Shown: positions 24,609 to 33,225 of the stretch, piece after piece | Layout: the number at the start of each line of letters is the position of its first letter | How positions within the stretch are numbered: the first letter of the stretch is position 1 | Source: Candidatus Iainarchaeum sp. | GTDB lineage: Archaea > Iainarchaeota > Iainarchaeia > Iainarchaeales > UBA10219 | NCBI GenBank assembly: GCA_018304425.1 | Contig: JAGVWE010000004.1 | Span: 62,001-126,000 of the forward strand | DNA: 64,000 bases | Direction of reading: 5' to 3' | The notes under the pieces: generated by a model | Told to the model about the DNA's origin: nothing | Databases searched by the model: none | What the model saw: only the letters and a program-made list of their open reading frames with translations | Translations under genes and position numbers: made by a program

Positions 24609-26276
24609 TCACTCGTGCGTGAACCAAACATTAGTCAGGCTCTTTCCCTGTTCGTCCACGCGGACGAAACCGAACTTGTCAAAGTAGGCGCGCTCGCCGG
24701 GCTTCTTCCAGGCCAGCCGCGATTCTGCGACGCCGTGCCTGACCGAGGCATCGGCCATCTTGACCGCGACGGCCGTGGCCCCGCCGTCCACTAGCCAGTT
24801 CAAGCCCACGATTTTCGGGTCCACGCCGCCGGCCACGGCTTCGCCTGCCGCTTTTTTTCCGTCAAACGAGGCCAGTTTGACGTTGAACGCGTTCTTGAGC
24901 CTGAATACCGCGCCGGGCTTGAGTTTGCCCAGGGGCTTTCCCGCCACCCAGAACTTCTGCGCCCCTGCGGCCAGCGTCGCTTTTTCGGCCCCGCCCACAG
25001 GCGCGTTCTTCACGGTCAACTCCACGGGCTCCGCAACGAACGTCATCCGCTCGCTTTCCGCTTCGATGTACTTCTTGTTGTAGTCGATGAGCTTGCTCAT
25101 GGAAATCGTGGCGTCGTTGGGGGCCACGCCCACTTCCATCAGCACGTCCTTCAACGCGCGCGCGTCGAACCCGCGCCGCCGCAGGGCGCGGATGGTGCCC
25201 AGGCGCGGATCCTCCCATCCCTCAAACCTTCCCTCCTCGATGCCCTTCTTGATGTCGCTCTTGGACAGGATGATGCCCTCGAGCTTGAGCCGGCCCGTGT
25301 GAAAGGCGTGGGGGAACCTCCACCCAAAGTAATCGTAGAGGAACCGCTGTTTGGTCACGTTCTGGGAGTGCTCCTGGCCCCGGATAATCAGCGTTACCCC
25401 CATTTCGTGGTCGTCCACGCTGTTCTGGAACATGAAGCTCGGCCACACGTGCACCTTCTTCTTCATCCGGTTGTGCTCGGGTTCGTCCACGCACCGGGCC
25501 AGCCACCAGTCGCGCACGCTGGGGTCCGGGTGGTTGAGGTCGGTCTTCAACCGCAAAACGTACTCGCCTTCCTTGGCCTCGTTGGACACCATTTTCTCGA
25601 ATATCCGCAGGGTTTCCGCCGGCTTTTGCGCCCGGCACGGGCACGCCGTCTTCTCCTCAATCAGCTTCCGCCAGGCCCCGCTCTCGCAGTTGCAGGCATA
25701 GGCTTTTCCCCTGTCGATGAGCTTTCGCAGGTAATCATAGTACAAGTCGAACCGTTGGCTGGCCCAGAAGACTTCGTCGGGCACGCATTCCAGCCACTTC
25801 AAGTCCTCCAGGAAAAGCCGTTCCGCGTTCTCGATGGGTTTCTTGATTTTCGCGTCGGTGTCCTCGAACCGCAAAATGAATCGGCCGCCGTATTTCTTGG
25901 CGTAGGCGTAGGACATGTAGGCTGCCCGCAGGTTTCCCAGGTGGAAGGGCCCGTTGGGGTTCGGCGCGAACCGGGTCACCACGGACTCCGCGTTCGGGCC
26001 CTCTGCCCACTCGAGGCTGAGCAGCCCGATTTCCTTCTGCTTGGGCCTGAGCTCCCATCCTTCTTGGTCGAACCGGTCGAACTCGGCTTTCAGCTTGGCC
26101 GCCGGCAAGGCGTTTGCTTCCTTGACCGCGGCCTGGACGTCTTTCACGAGGTCCTTAACGTCCTTGTCCGGGTAGAGGGCCTTGGCCTTCCCGATGACGG
26201 CCCCCGCATCCGCTTTTCCGCCGTGCTGGAACGCGTTCTTGACCGCGTACCGGTAGGCATCCTCTCGTACGCCCAT
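24609..26276 (-). CDS. gltX: Glutamyl-tRNA synthetase (archaeal type)
   Basis: 555-residue class I synthetase. An archaeal-specific helical N-terminal domain (1-95) precedes the Rossmann core: FAPNPNGPFHLGN (HIGH-type at 112-115), FEDTDAK, a Cys-rich zinc-like insert CNCESG with CPC, and GIILSKSD for KMSKS. The C-terminal beta-barrel domains mark the GlnRS-like archaeal/eukaryotic branch, probably non-discriminating. ATG 26276 follows TTTAAAAACC by about 27 bases (leaderless); the longer upstream frame overlaps the regulator gene and is not used. Confidence 0.96.
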   Translation of the reverse strand: MGVREDAYRYAVKNAFQHGGKADAGAVIGKAKALYPDKDVKDLVKDVQAAVKEANALPAAKLKAEFDRFDQEGWELRPKQKEIGLLSLEWAEGPNAESVVTRFAPNPNGPFHLGNLRAAYMSYAYAKKYGGRFILRFEDTDAKIKKPIENAERLFLEDLKWLECVPDEVFWASQRFDLYYDYLRKLIDRGKAYACNCESGAWRKLIEEKTACPCRAQKPAETLRIFEKMVSNEAKEGEYVLRLKTDLNHPDPSVRDWWLARCVDEPEHNRMKKKVHVWPSFMFQNSVDDHEMGVTLIIRGQEHSQNVTKQRFLYDYFGWRFPHAFHTGRLKLEGIILSKSDIKKGIEEGRFEGWEDPRLGTIRALRRRGFDARALKDVLMEVGVAPNDATISMSKLIDYNKKYIEAESERMTFVAEPVELTVKNAPVGGAEKATLAAGAQKFWVAGKPLGKLKPGAVFRLKNAFNVKLASFDGKKAAGEAVAGGVDPKIVGLNWLVDGGATAVAVKMADASVRHGVAESRLAWKKPGERAYFDKFGFVRVDEQGKSLTNVWFTHE

Positions 26277-26353
26277 GAAATAGAAGGGGCTACTAGGGTT
26301 TTTAAAGGGTTTTAGCCCCTGAACCGGGGTTAGGGGTTTCACGCCCGAAATCG

Positions 26354-27121
26354 TCAGTGCTTGGGCTGTGTGGCCTTGCTCCAGCACGCGTCAAAGTAGT
26401 GGTTCAAGGCGGTTGCCATGGGCTTGTTGTTGTTCCAAATCGTGAAATGGTATTCCGGCCGGTCCTGGGCGAAGTCCGAGAGGGCGAGGATGACCTTTTT
26501 CCCGTCAATCAGGTAAGCGTGCATGCCGTGCTCGAGTTCCCGCAGGTCGACTCCTGCTTCCGAGTACTCCTTGGCCAGCTTCCGCACTTCGTTCGGGATT
26601 TTGCTGATGAGCTTCACTTTCACGTTCTTCTTGGCCGCGTTCTTGATGGCATCGCGCAGGTGCGCGTGCTCCCGGTCCAGGCCCGTGAACGCGACCACTT
26701 GTTCCTTGGCCTGGTCGATTTCCTGGGCAAGAATCCGCATGAAGTCAAACTTGTCCTTGACCTTCATGACTCTCTCGCTTGCCTCGTCCCCTCCATTGGT
26801 GATGGAGAGCAGTTCCTTGACCTGGTTGGCTTTTTGCTCGAGTTCGCTGATTTCAGACTTTTTCTGGGAGATTAGTTCGCCGAACACGGTTTCCGCGTCC
26901 ACGACGCGGTACTTCTTCGGCCGCCCATAGATTTCAATCACGAGCTTCCGCTTGGTCAGCCGGTCCAGCACGTCGTAGACCCTGGTCTTCGGCACTTGTG
27001 CAATCCGCGAGACTTCGGGTGCCTCGCTTTCGCGGAGCTTGAATAGCGCGGTCAAGGTCTTGGCCTCGTATTCCGTGAGCCCAAGCTGTTCCAGCAATGC
27101 GTTTACCTCGGCTTCATTCAT
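26354..27121 (-). CDS. TrmB-family transcription regulator
   Basis: 255 residues. The N-terminal winged helix (8-75) is ALLEQLGLTEYEAKTLTALF then AQVPKTRVYDVLDRLTKRKLV, the TrmB signature. A short coiled coil (85-105) links to a C-terminal phospholipase-D-like sensor region (125-255) with VAFTGLDREHAHLRDAI. The ligand is unknown; sugar sensing is common in the family. Its promoter contains a long palindromic AT/GC block, possibly its own operator. gltX starts 78 bp beyond the stop but has its own promoter. Confidence 0.9.
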   Translation of the reverse strand: MNEAEVNALLEQLGLTEYEAKTLTALFKLRESEAPEVSRIAQVPKTRVYDVLDRLTKRKLVIEIYGRPKKYRVVDAETVFGELISQKKSEISELEQKANQVKELLSITNGGDEASERVMKVKDKFDFMRILAQEIDQAKEQVVAFTGLDREHAHLRDAIKNAAKKNVKVKLISKIPNEVRKLAKEYSEAGVDLRELEHGMHAYLIDGKKVILALSDFAQDRPEYHFTIWNNNKPMATALNHYFDACWSKATQPKH

Positions 27122-27150
27122 GCAACCCCAACCTTTGGCGAGGAACCAAT

Positions 27151-27180
27151 AATATATATAGGGCCCTAGGATATATATAA
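27151..27180 (-). promoter_or_regulatory. Double TATA with central palindrome upstream of the TrmB-type gene
   Basis: Two TATATATA-type stretches (27152-27160 and 27171-27179) flank the perfect 10-bp palindrome TAGGGCCCTA (27159-27168) and the overlapping CCTAGG. The near one is 30-35 bases before ATG 27121. TrmB proteins bind palindromes at their promoters, so this is a good autoregulatory operator candidate. The remaining gap to rps2 (27181-27336) is AT-rich with no gene. Confidence 0.6.
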
Positions 27181-27336
27181 ATTTACTGCTTCGAGTGAAT
27201 AAATAAGCCCATTTTTAGCCTTTCTGGGCCTCTTTTAAGCCATTTAATGGCAGAACAAGCTAGGAGGCCCTTTATTTAACCAAAAAAAGTTAATTGGGGG
27301 GGTTTAAGCCAATGGCAGGCAATTCCGGGGCTGGCC

Positions 27337-28119
27337 TCATCTTTCCATGCTGAACCGGGGCCTGAACTCTCTCGGACCCCGTCGCTCCCTGGGGCCCCCG
27401 CGGCCAAGCCTTCCGCCTCGCCCGCGGCCGCCCTTTCCCCCGCCCAAGCCATAGTCTTCTTCTTCGACTTCGCCTTCCTTCATCTTGTACTCGAAGTCTT
27501 CCACGCTCTTCGTGAACTCGGCGTCCGAGGAAATGGAGCCATTCGCCTTCAAGAACTCGCGGGCCAGCAACCAATAAGCCAGGGCCAGGGATTTCCTGCC
27601 CTTGTTATTGATCGGGATGACCAGGTCCACGTTCTTCGTCGAATTATTCGTCGAACACAAGGCAAGGACCGGAATCCGCACGACCTTCGCTTCCGCAATG
27701 GCCTGGTAATCCGGCTCGGGCTCGGTGACGATTACGGCCTTAGCCTCCACGAACCGCTTCGCTGCCGGGTTCGTGAGGGTGCCGGGCACAAACCTTCCGA
27801 CAATGCAGGTGCCGCCAATGGCTTCCGCGAACGCCTTGGCCGGAGTCTGCCCATACAATTTCCGCGATACCGCGACCACGTTCTTCGCGGGAAACTGCGC
27901 CAAGAACCTGGCCGCAATGGCCAGCCGCTGGTCCAGGGTCTCGATGTTCAGCACTTTCAAGCCGTCCTTCCGCACCTTGTAAATGTATTTCCGCATCTCG
28001 CCGGACTTGAACTTGGTGCCAATGTGCGCGCCCGTCTTCAAGTACTTTTCCTGCTCCAAGAGCACGGTATTCGAGCCGCTTTCCTGTTCCTCTGCCGCCG
28101 TTTCCGTGACTTCAGCCAT
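27337..28119 (-). CDS. rps2: 30S ribosomal protein S2
   Basis: 260 residues. The S2 core runs from LLEQEKYLKTGAHIGTKFK through FVPGTLTNP, VIVTEPEPDYQAIAEA and the IPVLALCSTNN motif. The C-terminus adds a Gly/Arg-rich (RGG-like) tail of about 35 residues, an extension that could bind RNA. ATG 28119 is chosen; the longer frame adds sixteen non-homologous residues. Last gene of the L18e-L13-S9-RpoN-S2 series. Confidence 0.96.
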   Translation of the reverse strand: MAEVTETAAEEQESGSNTVLLEQEKYLKTGAHIGTKFKSGEMRKYIYKVRKDGLKVLNIETLDQRLAIAARFLAQFPAKNVVAVSRKLYGQTPAKAFAEAIGGTCIVGRFVPGTLTNPAAKRFVEAKAVIVTEPEPDYQAIAEAKVVRIPVLALCSTNNSTKNVDLVIPINNKGRKSLALAYWLLAREFLKANGSISSDAEFTKSVEDFEYKMKEGEVEEEDYGLGGGKGGRGRGGRLGRGGPRERRGPREFRPRFSMER

Positions 28120-28138
28120 TCCTTCACCAATCCATTGC

Positions 28139-28333
28139 TTACGCGTTAAACCGCATGATGTCGTCAATCAATTCCACGTGGGAGAAGAGGGTGCGCCTGC
28201 AGCAATACCTTTCCACGCCCAACTCGGTCAAGGCCTTCTCGGGGTTCTCCTTCTTCTCCACCCGCTTCATGAACTCCTCGTACTGCGAGCCAATGACTTT
28301 CCCGCAACTGAAACACCTTACCGGTACAATCAT
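28139..28333 (-). CDS. rpoN: RNA polymerase subunit N (Rpo10)
   Basis: 64 residues. Zinc-bundle motif CFSCGKVIG near the start and the [17 protein letters not shown] motif; both are diagnostic of Rpb10/RpoN. It anchors the D/L assembly platform. The subunit K gene usually next to it is not seen. Confidence 0.96.
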   Translation of the reverse strand: MIVPVRCFSCGKVIGSQYEEFMKRVEKKENPEKALTELGVERYCCRRTLFSHVELIDDIMRFNA

Positions 28334-28347
28334 GCATTACACCTCGC

Positions 28348-28902
28348 TTATCTCTTGCTCTTCTGCTTCTTTCTCCTGGCCTTGGGGCCCAACGGCTTCT
28401 TGGGTTCCACCCTCCGGGTGTCGTCCACCAGCAGCATCCGGTCATACTTCAGGAAAGCGTTCTTCAACTTGTCGTTCTGCGTGTACTCGACGAGCGCCTT
28501 CGCGATGGCCGCACGCGCCGACACCGCCTGGCTCATGAAGCCCCCGCCATGCACGTTGACCTCAATGTCGACCTCGGCGGCCATGGGCCCGGCCAAAACC
28601 ACGGGCTCCTTTACGAGGCGCTTGACCAGCAATGGCTCAATGAGCTCGGCGTTCCGCTTGTTGATGCGGATGACCCCGGAACCCTTCCGGATGGTGGCCC
28701 GCGCAACCGCCTCCTTCTTCTTGGCCTTCACCAGGATGCCCTTCCGCTTGGCCCGCTTCTTCTTCGGCTTGACCTGAACTGCCGGCGAAACCACCTGCGG
28801 CTGGGGCCTCGCCTCCACGGGCTTGGCTTCAACCGTTTCCGGCTTCTCCGCCACGGTTTCCTGCTTGACTTCCGCTACCTGCACAACCGTTTCGTCCGCC
28901 AT
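28348..28902 (-). CDS. rps9: 30S ribosomal protein S9
   Basis: 184 residues. The conserved S9 domain begins near residue 56 (KAKKKEAVARATIRKGSGVIRINK) and ends with the usual basic KKPLGPKARRKKQKSKR tail reaching the P site. The first 50 residues form a Val/Glu/Lys/Pro-rich extension not present in most archaea. ATG 28902 lies 2 bp after rpl13. Confidence 0.95.
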   Translation of the reverse strand: MADETVVQVAEVKQETVAEKPETVEAKPVEARPQPQVVSPAVQVKPKKKRAKRKGILVKAKKKEAVARATIRKGSGVIRINKRNAELIEPLLVKRLVKEPVVLAGPMAAEVDIEVNVHGGGFMSQAVSARAAIAKALVEYTQNDKLKNAFLKYDRMLLVDDTRRVEPKKPLGPKARRKKQKSKR

Positions 28903-28904
28903 TC

Positions 28905-29360
28905 TTACACCCCGTTCCCGTCGGCCTTCTGCAGGGAGCCAGTAGCCTTCACTCCATACGTCGCGCTAATGTCTTCCACCAGCACGAACTTCGCCGACCG
29001 GTTCTTCGCAACCGCGAGGGCCTCGGCCTTCGCGTTGTCCGGGTTCCCCACGAAAACCTTCAACTTCTTGAACGCCTGCTTCCCCGTATCCCGTTTGTAG
29101 GGCAGCATGCCCCGCACGGCAAACGAGACAATCCGGTCCGCGTGCCGCTGGAACTTGGGCCCCTTCTTGTAGGGGTTCGCCTTGATGTTGGCGTGGTATC
29201 GCCGGAAATACTTTTCCAGGATTTGCACCCGGTTGCCGGTAATCACGGCCTTCTCCGCGTTCACGATTTCAATCAACTCGCCCTTGAGCAGCCGCTGCGC
29301 CACTGCGGAAGCCATCCGCCCCAACACCAAGCCGCTCGCGTCAATGACCGTCATAACCAT
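28905..29360 (-). CDS. rpl13: 50S ribosomal protein L13
   Basis: 151 residues; VIDASGLVLGRMASAVAQRLLKGE at the start and the central RRYHANIKANPYKKGPKFQRHADRI-type block. ATG 29360 or 29354 are both possible. Six bp after rpl18e. Confidence 0.96.
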   Translation of the reverse strand: MVMTVIDASGLVLGRMASAVAQRLLKGELIEIVNAEKAVITGNRVQILEKYFRRYHANIKANPYKKGPKFQRHADRIVSFAVRGMLPYKRDTGKQAFKKLKVFVGNPDNAKAEALAVAKNRSAKFVLVEDISATYGVKATGSLQKADGNGV

Positions 29361-29366
29361 CCAACC

Positions 29367-29735
29367 CTATCCCACAATCACGCACTCCGATGCCTTGGGC
29401 TTTGCCTCCAGCAACTCATTCAAGGACATGGCCCTGCCCTTGGCCGCCCGGATCTTCTCCAAGGCATTCCCCGAAAACGCGAAAGCCGCGACCTCCAGCT
29501 TGCCGTCCACCTCTCCCGCCGACAACACCTTGCCAGGCACCACCAGCACCGCGTTCTTGTGCTTCTGCCCCAGCTTCGAGAGCTTCCACAGGTTGACCTG
29601 CTTGGCCATGCGCCGCGGCTTGGCCAGCGTCTCCGCTAAGTCAAACCAAAGCCCCTGCTTGGACTTCTTGCCCATCTTCTCCAAGGCCACAATCAATTTC
29701 CTCGTTGCATCCTTGGTTGGACCCGTTGCTTTCAT
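29367..29735 (-). CDS. rpl18e: 50S ribosomal protein L18e
   Basis: 122 residues of the L15-like fold: KDATRKLIVALEKMGKKSKQGLWFDLAETLAKPRR, then VVPGKVLSAGEVDGKLEVAAFAFSGNALEKI. Archaeal/eukaryotic specific. The 88 bp up to the tRNA-Leu contain a short GTCCC/GGGAC stem and an A/T-rich stretch but no clear TATA, so read-through from the tRNA is possible. Confidence 0.95.
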   Translation of the reverse strand: MKATGPTKDATRKLIVALEKMGKKSKQGLWFDLAETLAKPRRMAKQVNLWKLSKLGQKHKNAVLVVPGKVLSAGEVDGKLEVAAFAFSGNALEKIRAAKGRAMSLNELLEAKPKASECVIVG

Positions 29736-29823
29736 TGTTTTATCACCGTTATTTTTGAGTCCCGGTGGGACATTTTTTCACCATCATTTCCGTATTCTTT
29801 TTCCACGCCGACTCCTCGCTTAA

Positions 29824-29955
<132 letters not shown>

Positions 29956-29989
29956 AACTGCCGAAGCGTCAGTTGACACCGCATACGTC

Positions 29990-30020
29990 GTCCCGTTTCG
30001 CCTGAGAGGCTCAACGGGAC
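29990..30020 (-). repeat. GA-core hairpin (copy C) upstream of tRNA-Leu
   Basis: On the transcribed strand: GTCCCGTT, GA, GCC, five-base loop, GGC, GA, AACGGGAC; 8-bp outer and 3-bp inner perfect stems around a tandem G-A. Same architecture as the elements before rpl2 and rpl4, with different stem bases. It lies 34 bp before the tRNA 5' end. A TATA-like CATATTTAT (about 30021-30029) would start transcription inside it, so it is either made by read-through from rpoD or acts as DNA. Confidence 0.65.
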
Positions 30021-30091
30021 ATAAATATGCCGTCAACCGTTCCCGCCGCATTACCATTGCATGAAAGGGCTTTAATTGCTTGCCATTCCTC

Positions 30092-30847
30092 CTATAACTC
30101 CTTCACCTGCTTCTTGAACTCCTTGGTCTTCTCCGCCAAGGCATCCAGGGCGGCTTCCACTATTTCCTTGGCTTCCAGGCCGCCAAACGACTCCAGGTTC
30201 AACACGTAAGCGTTCTCGTCGTACTCGATTTCCACCGCGCCCGGGGGGGCGATGTCCCTCGCCTTGGACACCAGGTCCAGGTTGAGGCTCGAGGAATCCT
30301 TGACGGTAAGCTTTCCCGCCTTCAACTCGAACTGGCCCGGAGCCGCGTCCAACAACTTGTTCGGGTTGTCGATGTGCTTCATGTCAAACGAGACCTTGGC
30401 CAGTTGCGAGTAACCAACGATGCCGGGCTGCCACTTGACGTGTTCCTTCCCGAACCCCATGACGGCATCCATTTCAATCTTGACCTTCTGGCCCTTCGCC
30501 AGCTTCACCAACGGGATGTGCTTGTCCACGACTTCCACCTTCGGGTCGGTGGACTGCACGTCCCTCGAATAAACGGTGGCCGGGCCCTCCTTTTCAAGCA
30601 TCATGATCACTTTTTCGCCGGCCTTGTACGCCTTGAGGTCCGTCTTCAACGGCAGCATGCCCAGCCTATGCGCCAGCATCTCGTCAAACATGACCGAAGA
30701 ATTCTCGTAAATCCGCACGTCCTCCACCGCGAACACCGGCACGGAGTTCATGATGGCCCGCCGCACGCCGTTCATGAAAGTGGCATCCACGCCCTTCACC
30801 AGCAACTGCACGGAATTCCCCTTTTCAGCCAGCTTCTTGACATCCAT
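30092..30847 (-). CDS. rpoD: RNA polymerase subunit D (Rpo3)
   Basis: 251 residues, homologue of bacterial alpha and eukaryotic Rpb3. NGVRRAIMNSVPVFAVEDV and MFDEMLAHRLGMLPLKTDL are the assembly motifs. There is no cysteine at all, so the 4Fe-4S ferredoxin-like insert of some archaea is absent. ATG 30847 is used because the longer frame enters rps11. The 71 bp downstream, before hairpin copy C, hold no gene. Confidence 0.96.
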   Translation of the reverse strand: MDVKKLAEKGNSVQLLVKGVDATFMNGVRRAIMNSVPVFAVEDVRIYENSSVMFDEMLAHRLGMLPLKTDLKAYKAGEKVIMMLEKEGPATVYSRDVQSTDPKVEVVDKHIPLVKLAKGQKVKIEMDAVMGFGKEHVKWQPGIVGYSQLAKVSFDMKHIDNPNKLLDAAPGQFELKAGKLTVKDSSSLNLDLVSKARDIAPPGAVEIEYDENAYVLNLESFGGLEAKEIVEAALDALAEKTKEFKKQVKEL

Positions 30848-30866
30848 GTTCACACGCTCCAAGGCC

Positions 30867-31247
30867 TCACTTCTTGCTCCGGTGCTTCTTTTTCTTCCTG
30901 CAACCATCATGCGGCAACGGCGTCACGTTCTCAATGGACCGGATCCTCAACCCGTTCCTCGTCAGCGAGCGGATGGCGGCCTCGGCTCCCGCGCCCGGCG
31001 CCTTGGGCTTGATGCCGCCCTGGCCCCGCACCCGCACATGGACATCCGTTATGTCCTTTTCCCGGGCCTTGCCCGCCACTACCTCCGCGACCTTCATGGC
31101 CGCGTAAGGCGTTCCCTCCTTGTGCTGGGCCTGCACGACGATGCCGCCCGAGCACTTGGCGATGGTCTCCGAACCCGTTATGTCCGTAAGCAAAATAATG
31201 GTGTTGTTGTGCGATGCAAAAATGTGGACTACGCCGGTCTTTCCCAT
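30867..31247 (-). CDS. rps11: 30S ribosomal protein S11
   Basis: 126 residues: VVHIFASHNNTIILLTDITGSETIAKCSGG and the C-terminal LTRNGLRIRSIENVTPLPHDGCRKKKKHR, the platform protein. ATG 31247 overlaps the rps4 stop (TGATG). Confidence 0.96.
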   Translation of the reverse strand: MGKTGVVHIFASHNNTIILLTDITGSETIAKCSGGIVVQAQHKEGTPYAAMKVAEVVAGKAREKDITDVHVRVRGQGGIKPKAPGAGAEAAIRSLTRNGLRIRSIENVTPLPHDGCRKKKKHRSKK

Positions 31248-31924
31248 CACTGCTCACCCTCCGCCTTTTCCGGGGCCTTCCCGGCATCGGCTTCCGCCAG
31301 TTGTTCCTTGACCCGGGCTTCCCGGGCCTTCAAGAACCCGGCACCGCTCTCGCCGGCGGCAACCGCTTCCCCGCCTCCAAGGCCGGCAGCGGCCTCGAAT
31401 TCCGCTTTCAAGCTGCCCTTCTTCTCGGGCTTCGGGGGCTCGAGTTCAGGGGGTTCGCCGTAATACCCCAGGTGAGCTTCCTCGTCCCTGGACACCAGGT
31501 AACCCGGAATGTTGACCCGCTTTCCCTTCACCGCAATGTGGCCGTGCACGATGAACTGCCTGGCCTGATTAATGGTCTTGGCCAGGTTCTTCCGCCACAC
31601 CATGGACTGCAGCCTTCGCTCCAGGATTTCCTCCAACGAAAGCCCCAGGATGTCATCCACCGTGCCCTCGCTCTTCAACAAACCCATCCGCGCGATGCTG
31701 GCCAGCAACTCCTTTTCCCGCACGGCCCGGGTCTCCAACGGCATGCCGAGCAGGGCCCGGGCGTTCTTACGCTTGTCCCTCAAAATCCGCTCCAGCATCC
31801 GGATTTCCCGCTTGTTCTTCAACCCATACAGGCTGAGAATCTTGCGTTCCCGCTCCAGCATGCCCTTGTCCCACGGTCTCCGCGGACTGTCATACTGCTT
31901 CCTTGACTTCTTTGGGTCACCCAT
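31247..31924 (-). CDS. rps4: 30S ribosomal protein S4
   Basis: 225 residues. GDPKKSRKQYDSPRRPWD start, then the S4 RNA-binding domain (about 105-165: LERRLQSMVWRKNLAKTINQARQFIVHGHIAVKGKRV-type). The last 50 residues are an Ala/Glu/Lys-rich extension. Binds 16S rRNA early in assembly. Confidence 0.96.
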   Translation of the reverse strand: MGDPKKSRKQYDSPRRPWDKGMLERERKILSLYGLKNKREIRMLERILRDKRKNARALLGMPLETRAVREKELLASIARMGLLKSEGTVDDILGLSLEEILERRLQSMVWRKNLAKTINQARQFIVHGHIAVKGKRVNIPGYLVSRDEEAHLGYYGEPPELEPPKPEKKGSLKAEFEAAAGLGGGEAVAAGESGAGFLKAREARVKEQLAEADAGKAPEKAEGEQ

Positions 31925-31941
31925 TCAAAACACCGCGCACC

Positions 31942-32619
31942 CTACTTTTTCTTCTCCTCTTTCTTTGCCACCGGCGTGCCCGCTGCCGTTGCAGGCCCTG
32001 CCTTGGCCGGCGCCGCGGCCGCCTTGGCGTCCTTCTTCAGCACGCCGACCACCGGGCCCTTGCCCCTATGCGTGGACCGCGTCCGCTGGCCGCGCACCGG
32101 CAGGCCCCACACGTGCCTCAAGCCCTTGTAAGACTTTATTTCGCTCATGAGCTGCAGGTCCTTCCTCAGCGTGAACTCCAGGTCCGTCATCACAATGTGG
32201 GAGTCCTTCCCAGTAAACAAATCCTTTCGCCGGTTGAACGCCCACACGGGCACGCCGTGATTCTGGGGATGCAACACAATGTCTTCCAGCATGGCGTCCT
32301 TGTCTTCCGGCATCTTTCCAAGCAGAACCGAGGCGTTTACGCCCGAAACAGCGTGGAACTTGTCAGCCATCATTTTCGCCATCCGAATGCCAATGCCCCG
32401 GATGCCCTGCAAGGCCCGTTCCACGGGCAGGCTGCCATCCAAGTCCTTTGCCGCAATCCGGACAATGTACCGGATGTCCGCGTGCCCCTCCTTTTCATCG
32501 TGAATCTTTGGGCCAGCGGCCTTGGCCGCTTTATGACCGTCCACGTGCTTGGCGCCTTCCTTTCCGTGGCCTTCCCTTGCCTGTTCCTTGTCCGCGTGCT
32601 TTTCCTTTTCTTTCGCCAT
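31942..32619 (-). CDS. rps13: 30S ribosomal protein S13
   Basis: 225 residues. The S13 core (about 47-190) has IRYIVRIAAKDLDGSLPVERALQGIRGIGIRMA and the VRGQRTRSTHRGKGPVVG end. It is flanked by a His/Lys/Glu-rich N-terminal extension of about 45 residues and an Ala/Pro/Lys tail of about 30, both unusual. Head protein contacting tRNA. Lies 4 bp after rpl14e. Confidence 0.95.
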   Translation of the reverse strand: MAKEKEKHADKEQAREGHGKEGAKHVDGHKAAKAAGPKIHDEKEGHADIRYIVRIAAKDLDGSLPVERALQGIRGIGIRMAKMMADKFHAVSGVNASVLLGKMPEDKDAMLEDIVLHPQNHGVPVWAFNRRKDLFTGKDSHIVMTDLEFTLRKDLQLMSEIKSYKGLRHVWGLPVRGQRTRSTHRGKGPVVGVLKKDAKAAAAPAKAGPATAAGTPVAKKEEKKK

Positions 32620-32622
32620 GCT

Positions 32623-32859
32623 TCATCCCTTTTTCGGTTTTGGTTTCTTTTCCACTTTCGCTTTTCCCTTGAAGGCGAACTCGCTTGCCTTCGCCTTTTC
32701 CGGGGTAAGCAACAAATGCAGGGGGTTCACTTTCCTCCTTCGGACATGCGGGCCCTCAATGACCACGCCGCCCTTGCCGGCCTCGACGATGACCGCCTTT
32801 CGCCCGGCCTCCCGGCCCCGCAGCTTAACGCAAACCCTTCCAGTTTCCAGTGCCGGCAT
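32623..32859 (-). CDS. rpl14e: 50S ribosomal protein L14e
   Basis: 78 residues with a KOW-like SH3 start: ALETGRVCVKLRGREAGRKAVIVEAGKGGVVIEGPHVRRRKVNPLHL-type core and a Lys-rich tail. In many archaea cmk lies next to it; here cmk is absent. Confidence 0.93.
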   Translation of the reverse strand: MPALETGRVCVKLRGREAGRKAVIVEAGKGGVVIEGPHVRRRKVNPLHLLLTPEKAKASEFAFKGKAKVEKKPKPKKG

Positions 32860-32870
32860 GTTTTATCCCT

Positions 32871-33212
32871 TCACTCCACCCTTGCCATGGCTTCCAACAC
32901 GAAGGGCTTCAAAGACAATTCAACCGCTTCCGCGGCCTTGAACCCCGACTTCACTTTCGCGGCCTCTTCGACCGCCGTGGCCCTGCACCGGGTGCACAGC
33001 TTGCCAGCGAACAAAGCGCTCGGCCTCCGCTGGCTCCTGCTCAACGCCCGCGTGCCCGCAACGCCCTTCGAGTGCGGCACGCCATGCAGCAACCCGCCGC
33101 AGTACGCGCAATGATGCCGGCCGGACTTGCCCCTGATATACGTTACGCGGGCCGCCCCGCCCGGGCTCCGGTAAAACTTTTTCTTCGACGTCCTTTCATG
33201 TGGCACCGGCAT
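32871..33212 (-). CDS. rpl34e: 50S ribosomal protein L34e
   Basis: 113 residues. Zinc ribbon CAYCGG and CTRCRA, with the family's RSQRRPSALFAGKLC region. ATG 33212 has GGTG 8 bases upstream; GTG 33221 opens the frame. Five bp beyond the insertase gene's stop codon. Confidence 0.94.
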   Translation of the reverse strand: MPVPHERTSKKKFYRSPGGAARVTYIRGKSGRHHCAYCGGLLHGVPHSKGVAGTRALSRSQRRPSALFAGKLCTRCRATAVEEAAKVKSGFKAAEAVELSLKPFVLEAMARVE

Positions 33213-33225
33213 AAACTTCACACCA

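Noticed and set aside
29736..29823. Short GTCCC/GGGAC stem with T6 on the plus strand as a terminator of rpl18e or the tRNA
   Set aside because: The T-run is on the strand opposite to both genes, so it would read as A6 in their transcripts.
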